Assembly (NCBI GenBank): GCA_937996765.1
Contig: CALKUG010000217.1
Location: forward strand, 1 to 31,640
Direction: 5' to 3'
DNA length: 31,640 nt
Origin: an uncultured Ignavibacteria bacterium
GTDB lineage: Bacteria > Bacteroidota > Ignavibacteria > Ignavibacteriales > Ignavibacteriaceae
Shown here piece after piece: positions 1-8,251 of the stretch. A model generated the notes under the pieces. The model was not told the origin of the DNA. It saw only the letters and a list, made by a program, of their open reading frames with translations, and did no database searches. Each line of letters starts with the position of its first letter. Within the stretch, counting starts at the first letter, position 1. Position numbers and translations under genes: made by a program.

Positions 1-574
1 TGCCTGTTGCTGATGAGGAATAAACCTTGGCACGGTCCCATTGCCAGTCAACCGGTTGAGTAGCAACATTAGCACTATCGAAATAACCGGCAGGGAAAAT
101 TAAAGAATTATCCGTAAAGGAATTTTTCGTTCCGTCGGATGTGATTCGCAGGAAACCACTATTGGGGTAGCGTGCGGCTTGAAGTACCGTAGAGCCATCA
201 ATCATCATGAGGGAACTTGGGTATTTTCCGGAACTCTTCCAGAGATTACCGTTTACTTTAATCCAATTAGTAACTGGTTGGGTTCCGCTGATAATAGGAT
301 TATCACCAACACCATAAGCATCAAAGGAAATTGGCATTCCCGGCGTTCCACTGGCATTCAGTTTTATTTCGCCTGTAAAGGTATCACCGCGTCTGAAGTG
401 AACAGTGGTTCCAGGTTTAAGTGCATTAGTTACAGAGTTAAGTTTTTGAATAGATTGCCAAGCGCTGTCAGGAGATTTTCCGCCAAATGAATCGTTACCG
501 CTTGCTGAGATGTAATAATTTTGAGCGTGAATTACGATAGCAAACAGCATAATAAACTGTAGGGTTAGTTTCAT
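1..574 (-). CDS. secreted parallel beta-helix (pectate-lyase-like) protein, N-terminal part
   Basis: This reading frame is open from an ATG at 572-574 to the left edge of the window, giving 191 codons without a stop. It starts with a typical signal peptide (MKLTLQFIMLFAIVIHAQ, cleavage expected near residues 17-18). The mature start, NYYISASGNDSFGGKSPDSA followed by W, Q and S, resembles right-handed parallel beta-helix proteins, which commonly open with 'YYVSPSGNDSNDGTSPxxAW'. A later stretch with PGTTVHFRRGDTF (about residues 55-67) and NASGTPGMPISFDAYG fits the first helix rungs. The family includes polysaccharide lyases and adhesins; substrate cannot be read from this fragment. The C-terminus, where a type IX sorting domain might be expected, lies outside. 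The gene follows ispD after 106 bp, so it could be its own unit or the tail of the queA-ispD unit. The identification as a beta-helix protein is by motif recall. Confidence 0.8.
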   Translation of the reverse strand, partial: MKLTLQFIMLFAIVIHAQNYYISASGNDSFGGKSPDSAWQSIQKLNSVTNALKPGTTVHFRRGDTFTGEIKLNASGTPGMPISFDAYGVGDNPIISGTQPVTNWIKVNGNLWKSSGKYPSSLMMIDGSTVLQAARYPNSGFLRITSDGTKNSFTDNSLIFPAGYFDSANVATQPVDWQWDRAKVYSSSATG

Positions 575-680
575 CAGTATTCCGTTTTTTTTGGAGCAAT
601 CTAAAGAGAACAAGGAGAATTGATTGTGTTGATTGTCACATTTGGGAGGTGCAAAATTCCGAGACTACTCGGGCATTAAA

Positions 681-1352
681 TCAAAGCAGCTTTCCGATGA
701 GTTCAACGTCTTCTTTGGTGGTTACTTTGAAGTTGAGGAAGTTGCCTTCTACCAGTTCGATGGGGGCTCCCAATCGTTTTACAAGCATTGATTCATCGGT
801 ACCGTAGTATGAATCCTCGTAAGCTTTTTCAAAAGCTTCTTTGAGCAGTGAATACGCAAACACTTGAGGGGTTTGTACTTGGTAAATATGCGAGCGGTCG
901 GGGTAAAAAAATTCGCCTTCTGAGGTGGAAAGAATGGTATCTTTGGTTTTCATACACACTAAGGCAGTACCTTTTTCTTGAGCAGTGGTAATTGCAGTGG
1001 TAAGTACTTCTTGTGATAGCAATGGACGTGCAGCATCGTGCACAGCCACAATATCACCATCACCGGCTTCAATAGTGCGTAGTGCGTTGTAAACAGAATC
1101 TTGTCGTTCTTTTCCTCCAACAATTACCGAGCAAACTTTGGTGAGATTGAAACTCTCCACCAAAGAATTCACTAAGTGAACATATTCTTCGTTGGTAGCA
1201 ATTATAATTTTATCAACAAGGGGGGAGTTCTGAAAGACTTCGCAGGTATGAACCAACAATTCTTTGTTGTTGAATTTGAGGAACTGTTTAGGAATAGGGA
1301 AGCCGGCACGAATGCTCTTGCCGGCTGCCGGAATAATAACAAAAGTACTCAT
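681..1352 (-). CDS. ispD: 2-C-methyl-D-erythritol 4-phosphate cytidylyltransferase
   Basis: IspD couples CTP to 2-C-methyl-D-erythritol 4-phosphate, the third step of the non-mevalonate isoprenoid pathway in the cytoplasm. The 223-residue length is normal for a stand-alone IspD. The CTP-binding loop is visible at residues 8-17 (PAAGKSIRAG), followed by P-K-Q at 21-23, where the lysine corresponds to the catalytic lysine of the family. The conserved VHDAARPLL segment and the QTPQVF and GTDESM motifs follow. Its ATG (1350-1352) overlaps the queA stop by 4 bp (ATGA), so the two are almost certainly translationally coupled. No IspF domain is fused, so ispF must lie elsewhere. Confidence 0.95.
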   Translation of the reverse strand: MSTFVIIPAAGKSIRAGFPIPKQFLKFNNKELLVHTCEVFQNSPLVDKIIIATNEEYVHLVNSLVESFNLTKVCSVIVGGKERQDSVYNALRTIEAGDGDIVAVHDAARPLLSQEVLTTAITTAQEKGTALVCMKTKDTILSTSEGEFFYPDRSHIYQVQTPQVFAYSLLKEAFEKAYEDSYYGTDESMLVKRLGAPIELVEGNFLNFKVTTKEDVELIGKLL

Positions 1353-2386
1353 AAAATGAGCATTGCATCGCCGTAACTGAGAAAGCGATAATTATCTTTA
1401 AGGGCTTTTTTGTATGCCTTTAATAATAGTTCGGTTTCACCGGTAAATGCACTTACTAACATCAACAAAGTTGATTCGGGAACATGGAAATTAGTAACTA
1501 ATCTATCTGCAATTTGGAAGGGGTAGGAAGGATAAATAAATTTATCGGTCCAACCTTTATTTGCACGTACAAAACCATCGGCTGTTACACTGCTTTCCAA
1601 AGCACGGGTGGTGCTGGTGCCTACAACAGTTACGTTTTTGCCATCTGAAATAGCCTTGTTAATCTTTTCAGCGGATGAAGCAGGAATTTCGAAGAACTCT
1701 GAATCCATACGATGTTTGGTTAAATCTTCTACTTCAACAGGACGGAAAGTACCCAATCCGATGTGAAGAATAACCGGTACAATTTCAACGCCTTTTTTGT
1801 GAAGTTTTTCAAGAAGTTTAGGCGTGAAATGCAAACCTGCTGTTGGAGCTGCAACCGAACCATCAACTTTTGCATAAACGGTCTGATAAAATTCTTTGTC
1901 TTTATCGTCAGCTTCACGTTTAATGTACGGAGGAAGCGGAGTATGTCCGATATTTTCTACAGCTTTGTAGATGTTACCTTGCTGATTAAACCTTACAGTA
2001 CGACCTCTTGAAGTAGTGTTATCAATAACTTCGCACCATAGGTCGTCACTGAAATAAATTTTATTACCAATACGAACCTTGCGGGCAGGGTCAACAATTA
2101 CATCCCAGATAGCTTCGTTATGGTTAAGCTCTCTGAGAAGGAAAACTTCGATTTTAGCTTGAGTTTTTTCCTTTTTGCCATAAAGACGGGCTTGGAACAC
2201 ACGCGACTCATTAACAACAAGAACATCGCCTTTGTGGAAGTAGTCGGTAATATCTGAAAAAACTTTTGTATCAATTGATTTGGTTTCTCTGTTTAAAACC
2301 ATGAGTTTTGCTTTATCGCGTTCCTCTAACGGAAACTTAGCGATGGCAGATTTAGGTAAGGTATAACTGAAATCTGATAATTTCAT
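1349..2386 (-). CDS. queA: S-adenosylmethionine:tRNA ribosyltransferase-isomerase (queuosine biosynthesis)
   Basis: QueA transfers and isomerises the ribose of S-adenosylmethionine onto preQ1-modified tRNA, giving epoxyqueuosine at wobble position 34. The 345-residue length matches the family. The N-terminus MKLSDFSYTLPKSAIAKFPL and the internal blocks TAGLHFTP, HIGLGTFRPV, GTSTTRALES and TNFHVPESTLLMLVSAF are the standard QueA signatures, and the protein ends with YRFLSYGDAMLIL as expected. The ATG (2384-2386) has a GAGG element 10 nt upstream. The gene lies just after the ppdK terminator, so its promoter must sit in or next to that short gap, or transcription reads through. ispD follows with a 4-bp overlap. 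Confidence 0.96.
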   Translation of the reverse strand: MKLSDFSYTLPKSAIAKFPLEERDKAKLMVLNRETKSIDTKVFSDITDYFHKGDVLVVNESRVFQARLYGKKEKTQAKIEVFLLRELNHNEAIWDVIVDPARKVRIGNKIYFSDDLWCEVIDNTTSRGRTVRFNQQGNIYKAVENIGHTPLPPYIKREADDKDKEFYQTVYAKVDGSVAAPTAGLHFTPKLLEKLHKKGVEIVPVILHIGLGTFRPVEVEDLTKHRMDSEFFEIPASSAEKINKAISDGKNVTVVGTSTTRALESSVTADGFVRANKGWTDKFIYPSYPFQIADRLVTNFHVPESTLLMLVSAFTGETELLLKAYKKALKDNYRFLSYGDAMLIL

Positions 2387-2418
2387 AGATGATTTTCCTC
2401 AAGTGAAAATTGAGTTAT

Positions 2419-2456
2419 AAAAGAACCCGAGCCACTACGTTGTAATGGCCCGGGTT
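2419..2456 (-). terminator. rho-independent terminator after ppdK
   Basis: Inverted repeat with 14-nt arms at 2424-2437 and 2443-2456 and a 5-nt loop. Read as minus-strand RNA the arms pair fully with two G-U wobbles; read as plus-strand RNA the same positions are A-C mismatches. The hairpin is followed on the minus strand by a CUUUUAU run. Orientation and position (about 41 bp after the ppdK stop) fit termination of ppdK. Confidence 0.8.
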
Positions 2457-2497
2457 AGATAAACAATAAAAACTAAAAAGTAGTTTTCAAAAAAGAA

Positions 2498-5344
2498 TTA
2501 GTTCTTTTTTGCTGCTTTTTTAGGAGCAGCTTTTTTGGCTACAACCTTTTTAGCAACCGCTTTTTTGGCTACTGCTTTTTTAGCTACGGGTTTCTTAACT
2601 GCTTTAGCTTTTTTAGCTGCACGAGCTTCAATAATTGCAGCTCTGCCGGCGGCTAAGCGAGCAATCGGAACGCGGAAAGGTGAACAGCTAACATAGTTCA
2701 AACCGGCTCTGTGGAAGAATTCAACAGATGAAGGTTCTCCGCCATGCTCACCGCAGATACCAATTTTCAGGTCACTGCGTGTGCTACGTCCTCTTTCAAC
2801 ACCGATTTTAACGAGTTCGCCAATACCTTCTTGGTCAATAGCTTCAAACGGATCAGCAGCAAGAATATCTTTCTCTACATAGAGAGGTAAGAATTTGCCT
2901 GAATCATCGCGTGAAAGACCAAAACCGGTTTGGGTTAAATCGTTTGTACCAAATGAGAAGAATTCAGCAACTTTAGCTATTTCGTTAGCGGTTACTGCGG
3001 CACGTGGAAGCTCGATCATGGTACCAACCATGTATGCGATTTTCTTTTTGCCCATTACTTCTTTTGCTACTCTGTGTACGATTTCAGCTTGGAGTTCGAG
3101 TTCTTTAACGGTTCCAACAAGAGGAATCATTATTTCAGGTTTTACTTTGATACCTTTTGAAGAAACTTCAACTGCTGCTTCGAATATTGCACGAACTTGC
3201 ATTTCTGTTATTTCAGGATAAAGGATACCTAAGCGGCAACCACGGAAACCTAACATTGGGTTGAACTCATGAAGGTTCTCGATTTTCTCTTTAACTTTTG
3301 CTACAGTTATGTTAAGCATCTGAGCAACTTCTTTGATCTCTTTTTCAGCGTGAGGTAAGAACTCATGAAGCGGAGGATCTAAGGTACGGATTGTTACAGG
3401 GAATCCGTTCATTGCTTTGAAGATACCAACAAAATCTTCTCTCTGATAAGGTAGCAAATCATTTAATGCTGCTTTTCTTTCTTCGAGTGAGTTTGCAAGA
3501 ATCATTTTGCGAACGTGGTTAATGCGTTCACCTTCAAAGAACATATGCTCTGTACGGCAGAGACCAATACCTTTTGCACCAAATGCAATTGCATTGCTTG
3601 CTTGGTCAGGTTGATCTGCGTTTGTTCTGATATCGAGGCGACGATATTGATCGGCCCATTTCATCAACGAATTGTAGGTCTTGAAAATCTCTGATTTTTT
3701 AGGATCAAGTGATTTCTCGATAAGAACCTGGAGAACTTCCGAAGGTCTGGTTTCGAGTTTGCCTGCAATAACTTCACCGGTAGAACCATCTATTGAGATG
3801 TAATCGCCTTCTTTGATAACGATGTCTTTGTTCTCAACTTTGAGTGTTCTCTTTGAGTAATCAATCTGGAGAGGACCGCAACCAGCAACGCAAACTTTAC
3901 CCATTTGACGGGCAACAAGAGCTGCGTGTGAGGTCATACCGCCACGTTGTGTAAGAATACCAACAGAAGCGTGCATACCTTTGATATCTTCAGGTGATGT
4001 TTCAACACGAACCAAAATTACATCAACGCCGCCTTTTGCCATTTCTTCAGCATCTTCAGCGCTCATAGCAACTTTACCTGAAGCCGCACCAGGACCTGCA
4101 TTAAGACCCTTAGCCATTAAACGACCTTCAGCGATTGCCTTATTTTTTTCTTTTACGTCAAAAATAGGACGGAGGAGTTGGTTTAATTGATTTGGCTCAA
4201 CACGGAGAAGTGCATCTTCAATACCGATAAGTTTTTCGTTAACCATATCAACAGCCATTTTAACAGCTGCTAAACCGGTACGTTTACCAACGCGGCATTG
4301 GAGCATCCAAAGTTTATCTTGTTGAATGGTGAACTCAACATCGAGCATATCGTGATAATTCTTTTCAAGAATTTTACGAATTGCTTCGAGTTCGTTGTAT
4401 AATCTTGCGTTATCTTTTTTAAGATTTTTGATTGGCTCAGGAGTTCTGATACCGGCAACAACGTCTTCACCTTGAGCATTGAATAAATACTCACCATAGA
4501 ATACGTTTTCTCCGGTTGAAGGATCGCGTGTAAAGGCAACGCCTGTACCGGAATCTTCGCCCATGTTTCCAAATACCATTGCTTGTACGTTTACTGCGGT
4601 ACCCCACTCAGCAGGGATATTATTTAATCTGCGGTAAACAATAGCACGCTCGTTCATCCATGATTTGAATACTGCACCAACTGCACCCCACAATTGTTGT
4701 TCAGGATCATCTGGGAATGCTTTTCCTGTTTCTTTTTTGATAGCTGCTTTAAATTCAGCTACTAATTCTTTAAGAGCTTCAGCATCTAAATCCTTATCTA
4801 AAGTAACGCCTTTAGCGTGTTTTTTTGCTTCGAGTAATTCTTCGAAAGGATCCATTGCGTGTTTATCGGCAGGACGTAAGCCAAGAACCACGTCGCCATA
4901 CATCTGTACAAAACGGCGATACGAATCGTAAACGAAACGAGGGTTGTTGGTTTTTTTGATGAGACCTTCAGCGGTAACATCGTTAAGACCGAGGTTAAGG
5001 ATGGTATCCATCATACCCGGCATAGAAGCACGAGCACCTGAACGAACAGAAAGAAGTAAAGGATTGTTTTTATCGCCAAATTTGAAGCCCATTGCTTTTT
5101 CAATTTTAGCTATACCGTCTTTAACTTGTTTCTTTAATTCTGCGGGATACGTTTGTTTGTTATCGTAGTAATAAGTACATAATTCAGTAGTGATGGTGAT
5201 ACCGGCTGGTACAGGGAGACCCATATTAACCATTTCGGCAAGGTTTGCACCTTTACCACCAAGCAGGTTCTTTTGATCTGCTCTTCCCTCGGCTTTTTTT
5301 CCGCCAAAGAAATAGACATATTTCATGGATTTAGATTTTGCCAT
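2498..5344 (-). CDS. ppdK: pyruvate, phosphate dikinase with a lysine/alanine-rich C-terminal tail
   Basis: PPDK interconverts pyruvate + ATP + phosphate with PEP + AMP + pyrophosphate. All three domains are present: the ATP-grasp nucleotide-binding domain (LLGGKGANLAEM near residue 30), the swivelling phosphohistidine domain (GGMTSHAALVAR, phospho-acceptor His473), and the C-terminal PEP/pyruvate TIM barrel ending with the catalytic cysteine (YVSCSPFRVP, Cys887). At 948 residues it is longer than the usual 870-900. The excess is partly a tail of about 38 residues (911-948) with 17 lysines arranged as repeated AKKAV/VAKKA units, resembling tails of histone-H1-like or HU-like proteins. The ATG has a perfect AGGAGG 8 nt upstream. 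lpxK lies 56 bp upstream with a hairpin between, and a terminator follows. The enzyme call is firm; the role of the tail is unknown. Confidence 0.97.
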   Translation of the reverse strand: MAKSKSMKYVYFFGGKKAEGRADQKNLLGGKGANLAEMVNMGLPVPAGITITTELCTYYYDNKQTYPAELKKQVKDGIAKIEKAMGFKFGDKNNPLLLSVRSGARASMPGMMDTILNLGLNDVTAEGLIKKTNNPRFVYDSYRRFVQMYGDVVLGLRPADKHAMDPFEELLEAKKHAKGVTLDKDLDAEALKELVAEFKAAIKKETGKAFPDDPEQQLWGAVGAVFKSWMNERAIVYRRLNNIPAEWGTAVNVQAMVFGNMGEDSGTGVAFTRDPSTGENVFYGEYLFNAQGEDVVAGIRTPEPIKNLKKDNARLYNELEAIRKILEKNYHDMLDVEFTIQQDKLWMLQCRVGKRTGLAAVKMAVDMVNEKLIGIEDALLRVEPNQLNQLLRPIFDVKEKNKAIAEGRLMAKGLNAGPGAASGKVAMSAEDAEEMAKGGVDVILVRVETSPEDIKGMHASVGILTQRGGMTSHAALVARQMGKVCVAGCGPLQIDYSKRTLKVENKDIVIKEGDYISIDGSTGEVIAGKLETRPSEVLQVLIEKSLDPKKSEIFKTYNSLMKWADQYRRLDIRTNADQPDQASNAIAFGAKGIGLCRTEHMFFEGERINHVRKMILANSLEERKAALNDLLPYQREDFVGIFKAMNGFPVTIRTLDPPLHEFLPHAEKEIKEVAQMLNITVAKVKEKIENLHEFNPMLGFRGCRLGILYPEITEMQVRAIFEAAVEVSSKGIKVKPEIMIPLVGTVKELELQAEIVHRVAKEVMGKKKIAYMVGTMIELPRAAVTANEIAKVAEFFSFGTNDLTQTGFGLSRDDSGKFLPLYVEKDILAADPFEAIDQEGIGELVKIGVERGRSTRSDLKIGICGEHGGEPSSVEFFHRAGLNYVSCSPFRVPIARLAAGRAAIIEARAAKKAKAVKKPVAKKAVAKKAVAKKVVAKKAAPKKAAKKN

Positions 5345-5352
5345 TACAGCAA

Positions 5353-5358
5353 CCTCCT
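5353..5358 (-). promoter_or_regulatory. Shine-Dalgarno of ppdK
   Basis: AGGAGG on the minus strand, 8 nt before the ppdK ATG. It is the strongest ribosome-binding site in the window and fixes the start codon. It argues against a strictly SD-less Bacteroidia genome. Confidence 0.85.
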
Positions 5359-5359
5359 G

Positions 5360-5403
5360 ATTGAGTTATAGTATTATGCCCGGCGACTGTATCGCCCGGG
5401 TTA
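5360..5403 (-). other. hairpin-bearing element between lpxK and ppdK
   Basis: Between the lpxK stop and ppdK lies an imperfect hairpin (arms 5379-5386 and 5392-5400, 8 pairs with one bulge, 5-nt loop) with no U-run after it, so it does not look like an efficient terminator. The 10-mer GCCCGGGTTA (5394-5403 on the plus strand) and the 11-mer ATTGAGTTATA (5360-5370) both recur at nearly the same spacing downstream of ppdK (2448-2457 and 2409-2419). It may be a processing or attenuation element; the function is inferred. Confidence 0.4.
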
Positions 5404-6453
5404 GTTATAAGAAAGTTTCGAAAAAATGAGTTTTTCGAATGCCTCTTTTTCGTCGAACTCCATTGTGATGTTGAGCGAAAACAAATCAATGTCGTCGAGC
5501 TCAGTTAAAAATTCACGGAGTTTAACAGCATCTTTCTGTGTAGTTATTACAGAAGAGGCATTGGTAGCATAAAAAACTTTTCTGATTTGTTGTATCTGTT
5601 CAGGCTTGTAAAAATTATGATCCGAAAAAAGTAACTCACCAACAGGAACAATTCCCAGTGAGTTTACTTGTTGTCTAAAACTTTCGGGATTTGCGATGCC
5701 GCTGAGCAGTACAACTTTTTGATCTTTAAAATCTTCCGAGGCATAACGTGTACCTGATTTAACATCTGTGAATGAGGTAACGCTGTAATAAGAATTAAAA
5801 ACTTTTTGATTTGCAAGCGTTGGAAGATTGTGGCTGATATTTTTAAATTCGGAGAACTTTCGGTTGATAACAACTATGTGGGCGCGAGAAACAGAACTCA
5901 TACCCTCACGTAAGTCACCTGTGGGTAGCATCAATGAATTGCTTAGAGTTTTTTCGGTAAAAAAACTTTGATCGAACATTACTATATCAATATCTCGATG
6001 TATTCTTCTGTGTTGAAAGGCGTCATCCAAAACAATGGCATCAACTCCTGTGTCGTTGATCAGCCGATTTGCTCCGGTTACTCTGTCTTCGCAGACAGCA
6101 GCGGGTACCTGACATTCAAGTGCAGTGAGGAACATTTCGTCACCGCTATTGCTAACATTTGTTTTTATGTTCTGCCCATCAGATACTAACAAATAACCTT
6201 TGGATTTTCGGCCGTAACCTCTGCTAAGTACTCCAACGTTTATCCCTCGTTGCTTTAAGAGCTGTGTGAGATATACAACCATTGGTGTTTTACCCGATCC
6301 GCCAACCGTGAGGTTGCCTACGGATATAACTTTCGCATTGACTCCAAAAATACGAAAAAAACCAAGCGAAAACAAGGTATTTCTGAGTATTATGACAAGT
6401 TTATATAGTGGAACGAACGGTATTAACAAAAATCTGAATACTTTAATGAGCAT
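5401..6453 (-). CDS. lpxK: tetraacyldisaccharide 4'-kinase (lipid A biosynthesis)
   Basis: LpxK phosphorylates the 4' position of the tetraacyl disaccharide 1-phosphate to form lipid IVA at the inner face of the cytoplasmic membrane. The 350-residue protein has a hydrophobic N-terminus for membrane association and the LpxK-type P-loop GNLTVGGSGKTP at residues 46-57. GVLSRGYGRK, LDDAFQHRR (the family's conserved DDxxQH segment), LPTGDLRE, FSDHNFY and TTQKDAVKL follow. It overlaps the upstream acyltransferase gene by 11 bp, and lpxB lies one gene further upstream. This gives the order lpxB-acyltransferase-lpxK, consecutive steps of lipid A assembly. Confidence 0.96.
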   Translation of the reverse strand: MLIKVFRFLLIPFVPLYKLVIILRNTLFSLGFFRIFGVNAKVISVGNLTVGGSGKTPMVVYLTQLLKQRGINVGVLSRGYGRKSKGYLLVSDGQNIKTNVSNSGDEMFLTALECQVPAAVCEDRVTGANRLINDTGVDAIVLDDAFQHRRIHRDIDIVMFDQSFFTEKTLSNSLMLPTGDLREGMSSVSRAHIVVINRKFSEFKNISHNLPTLANQKVFNSYYSVTSFTDVKSGTRYASEDFKDQKVVLLSGIANPESFRQQVNSLGIVPVGELLFSDHNFYKPEQIQQIRKVFYATNASSVITTQKDAVKLREFLTELDDIDLFSLNITMEFDEKEAFEKLIFSKLSYN

Positions 6454-7105
6454 TGGCTATTTCCTCTGCCTCTTGTTCCAACCTATTGAGTGTTGACTCA
6501 ACAGAATAAATTATCTCCGATATTTTTTCGCGAGTAGCATCAACTGGAACACTTAACGGTTCTGAGTACTTGATATAAACGGATGAAAATGGATAGGGGA
6601 CGGAAAAAGAATCCCACGACTTGAGATGGAATGACTTGCTATATCCTATACCCGCCAATACAATCGGGGTACCTGCTCTATGTGAGGCAACCACAATTCC
6701 GGGTTTAAGTTGCATTGCCGGTCCTTTGGGTCCATCAGGGGTAACTGCTACCGACCCACCTGTTTTTAGAAAATTAACAGCATGCTCAAGTACTTCTTTT
6801 CCTCCCGTGCTACTACTGCCGCGAACCACTGTGTAACCCCAATGTGAGAGGAGCCCAGCAAGAACATCCCCATCCTTGCTTTTACTTGTTATTCCCATAA
6901 AGTTGTTTTGTTTGCCAAGAAACCATCCTGCCAACATTTTGCCATGCCAAAAACCGAGAGTATAATTTTGTTTATCAGACTCAAGCGAACGTCTAACCTC
7001 CGGGTTTACCTCAACAAATGAAAGAGAGTTAACAAGCAGGGTAATTAGGCTTGGGGCGAGTGAAACTCCGAAACGTTGCAAATTCTCTTTTAAAACTTTA
7101 TTCAT
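6443..7105 (-). CDS. DUF374-family lysophospholipid acyltransferase-like protein, probable lipid A acyltransferase
   Basis: This 220-residue protein belongs to the DUF374 branch of the LPLAT acyltransferases. The visible signatures are F-W-H-G-K at 52-56 (putative catalytic His54), SKDGD (76-80), VVRGSSSTGG (93-102) and VTPDGPKGP (121-129). DUF374 includes LpxJ of Helicobacter, a late acyltransferase of lipid A that can act before Kdo addition. Placement between lpxB and lpxK makes secondary acylation of lipid A the likeliest role; the exact acyl position cannot be read. The frame is open further upstream to an ATG at 7162, but that start would overlap lpxB by 65 bp. I chose the internal ATG at 7105, which overlaps the lpxB stop by 8 bp. 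The overlap with lpxK downstream is 11 bp. Confidence 0.85.
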   Translation of the reverse strand: MNKVLKENLQRFGVSLAPSLITLLVNSLSFVEVNPEVRRSLESDKQNYTLGFWHGKMLAGWFLGKQNNFMGITSKSKDGDVLAGLLSHWGYTVVRGSSSTGGKEVLEHAVNFLKTGGSVAVTPDGPKGPAMQLKPGIVVASHRAGTPIVLAGIGYSKSFHLKSWDSFSVPYPFSSVYIKYSEPLSVPVDATREKISEIIYSVESTLNRLEQEAEEIANAH

Positions 7106-8240
7106 TTTGTTTAATGATTGTTGTGATAATTTGGGCGGATGTTTCTGCCGGATGTAAATCACCGAGTTTTTGTTTTACTACTTTGTACCCATCGAGAATA
7201 TTTTTGCGGTAGTTACTATCGGTAAGTATGGTAGTTAATTCTTGCTCTAATGCTTCGGGGTTTGCTTCGTGTTGAATAAATTCTTTTACCACTTGCTTTT
7301 CGGCAATGATATTTACCATTGCAATAGAGGTAACCTGAATTAAAAGTTTACCGATAAAATAAGTGATTGCTCCGGTTTTGTAGAGCACAGCCATAGGAAG
7401 TCCCGAAAGCGCTACTTCAACAGTTGAAGTTCCGGATTTTATAAGTCCAACTTCGGCATATTTCATTGCATCGTATATGTGCTCATTCACAAAAATAAAA
7501 CCCAAGTTTTGTGCACTTTTCAGTAACTCATCAGAAATTGTTGGAGCTTGAGCAATAACAACTTTTAGTCCGTGCTTTAATGAAACACTTTGAGCAGTTT
7601 CAATCATTACTCCTAAATGTTCTTCTATTTCATGCTTTCTGCTACCGGGAAGGAGCAGAATATATTTATCGTCGTTTTTCAGTCCAATTTTAGACAAGAA
7701 CTCTGCACGACTCACATACGTGTAATTGTGAAATCTCTCAACAAGGGGATGTCCAACAAACTCAGCTTGAACCCCATGAGAACGATAAAATTCTTTTTCG
7801 AAAGGGAATATAACAAGCATAGTATCAACATACTTTTTAACCTTCTGCACACGATGCTGTCCCCATGCCCATAATTGAGGAGAAATATAATAAACAACTT
7901 TGCAATTATAGGAATCGAGTTTGCGAGCAAGGGAAAGGTTAAAGCCGGGGTAATCTATAAGAACAACTGTTGAGATAGAATATTTTTCAACAAGAGTGAG
8001 GAGGTGCTTTCTAACTGAAAGAATAAAAGGGAGGTGTTTAACTACTTCAAAAAAACCTAAAAAAGCCATTTGATTAATGTGATAAATTGCTTCGAAACCC
8101 TCGGCAATCATGGTATCACCGCCGATTCCAAGAAAATGGGCATCGGGGTTTTGTAAGCGCAATTGTTTTAGCAATGCAGAGCCATGCATATCTCCCGATG
8201 CTTCACCGGCGACAATAAGTATGGTTTGCTTTTTGTTCAC
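7098..8240 (-). CDS. lpxB: lipid-A-disaccharide synthase
   Basis: LpxB condenses UDP-2,3-diacylglucosamine with lipid X to the disaccharide 1-phosphate. The 380-residue length fits this GT19 glycosyltransferase. The N-terminal signature AGEASGD is at residues 11-17, then GIGGDTM, LIDYPGFN, SPQLWAWG, VGHPLVE, the C-terminal nucleotide-sugar loop LLPGSRKHEIEEHL, and the acceptor-site block KSGTSTVEVAL. The start codon is GTG (8238-8240) with GAGG 4 nt upstream (8245-8248), which supports this start. The HAD phosphatase gene ends 11 bp upstream. Confidence 0.96.
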   Translation of the reverse strand: MNKKQTILIVAGEASGDMHGSALLKQLRLQNPDAHFLGIGGDTMIAEGFEAIYHINQMAFLGFFEVVKHLPFILSVRKHLLTLVEKYSISTVVLIDYPGFNLSLARKLDSYNCKVVYYISPQLWAWGQHRVQKVKKYVDTMLVIFPFEKEFYRSHGVQAEFVGHPLVERFHNYTYVSRAEFLSKIGLKNDDKYILLLPGSRKHEIEEHLGVMIETAQSVSLKHGLKVVIAQAPTISDELLKSAQNLGFIFVNEHIYDAMKYAEVGLIKSGTSTVEVALSGLPMAVLYKTGAITYFIGKLLIQVTSIAMVNIIAEKQVVKEFIQHEANPEALEQELTTILTDSNYRKNILDGYKVVKQKLGDLHPAETSAQIITTIIKQNE

Positions 8241-8251
8241 TTTACCTCGAA

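Noticed and set aside
179..490. 103-codon plus-strand open frame
   Set aside because: It lies antisense to the signal-peptide-bearing beta-helix gene, has no family resemblance and reads as a shadow frame.
7103..7162. Longer start for the DUF374 gene at 7162
   Set aside because: It would overlap lpxB by 65 bp and add residues not typical of the family; the ATG at 7105 gives a compact 8-bp overlap.
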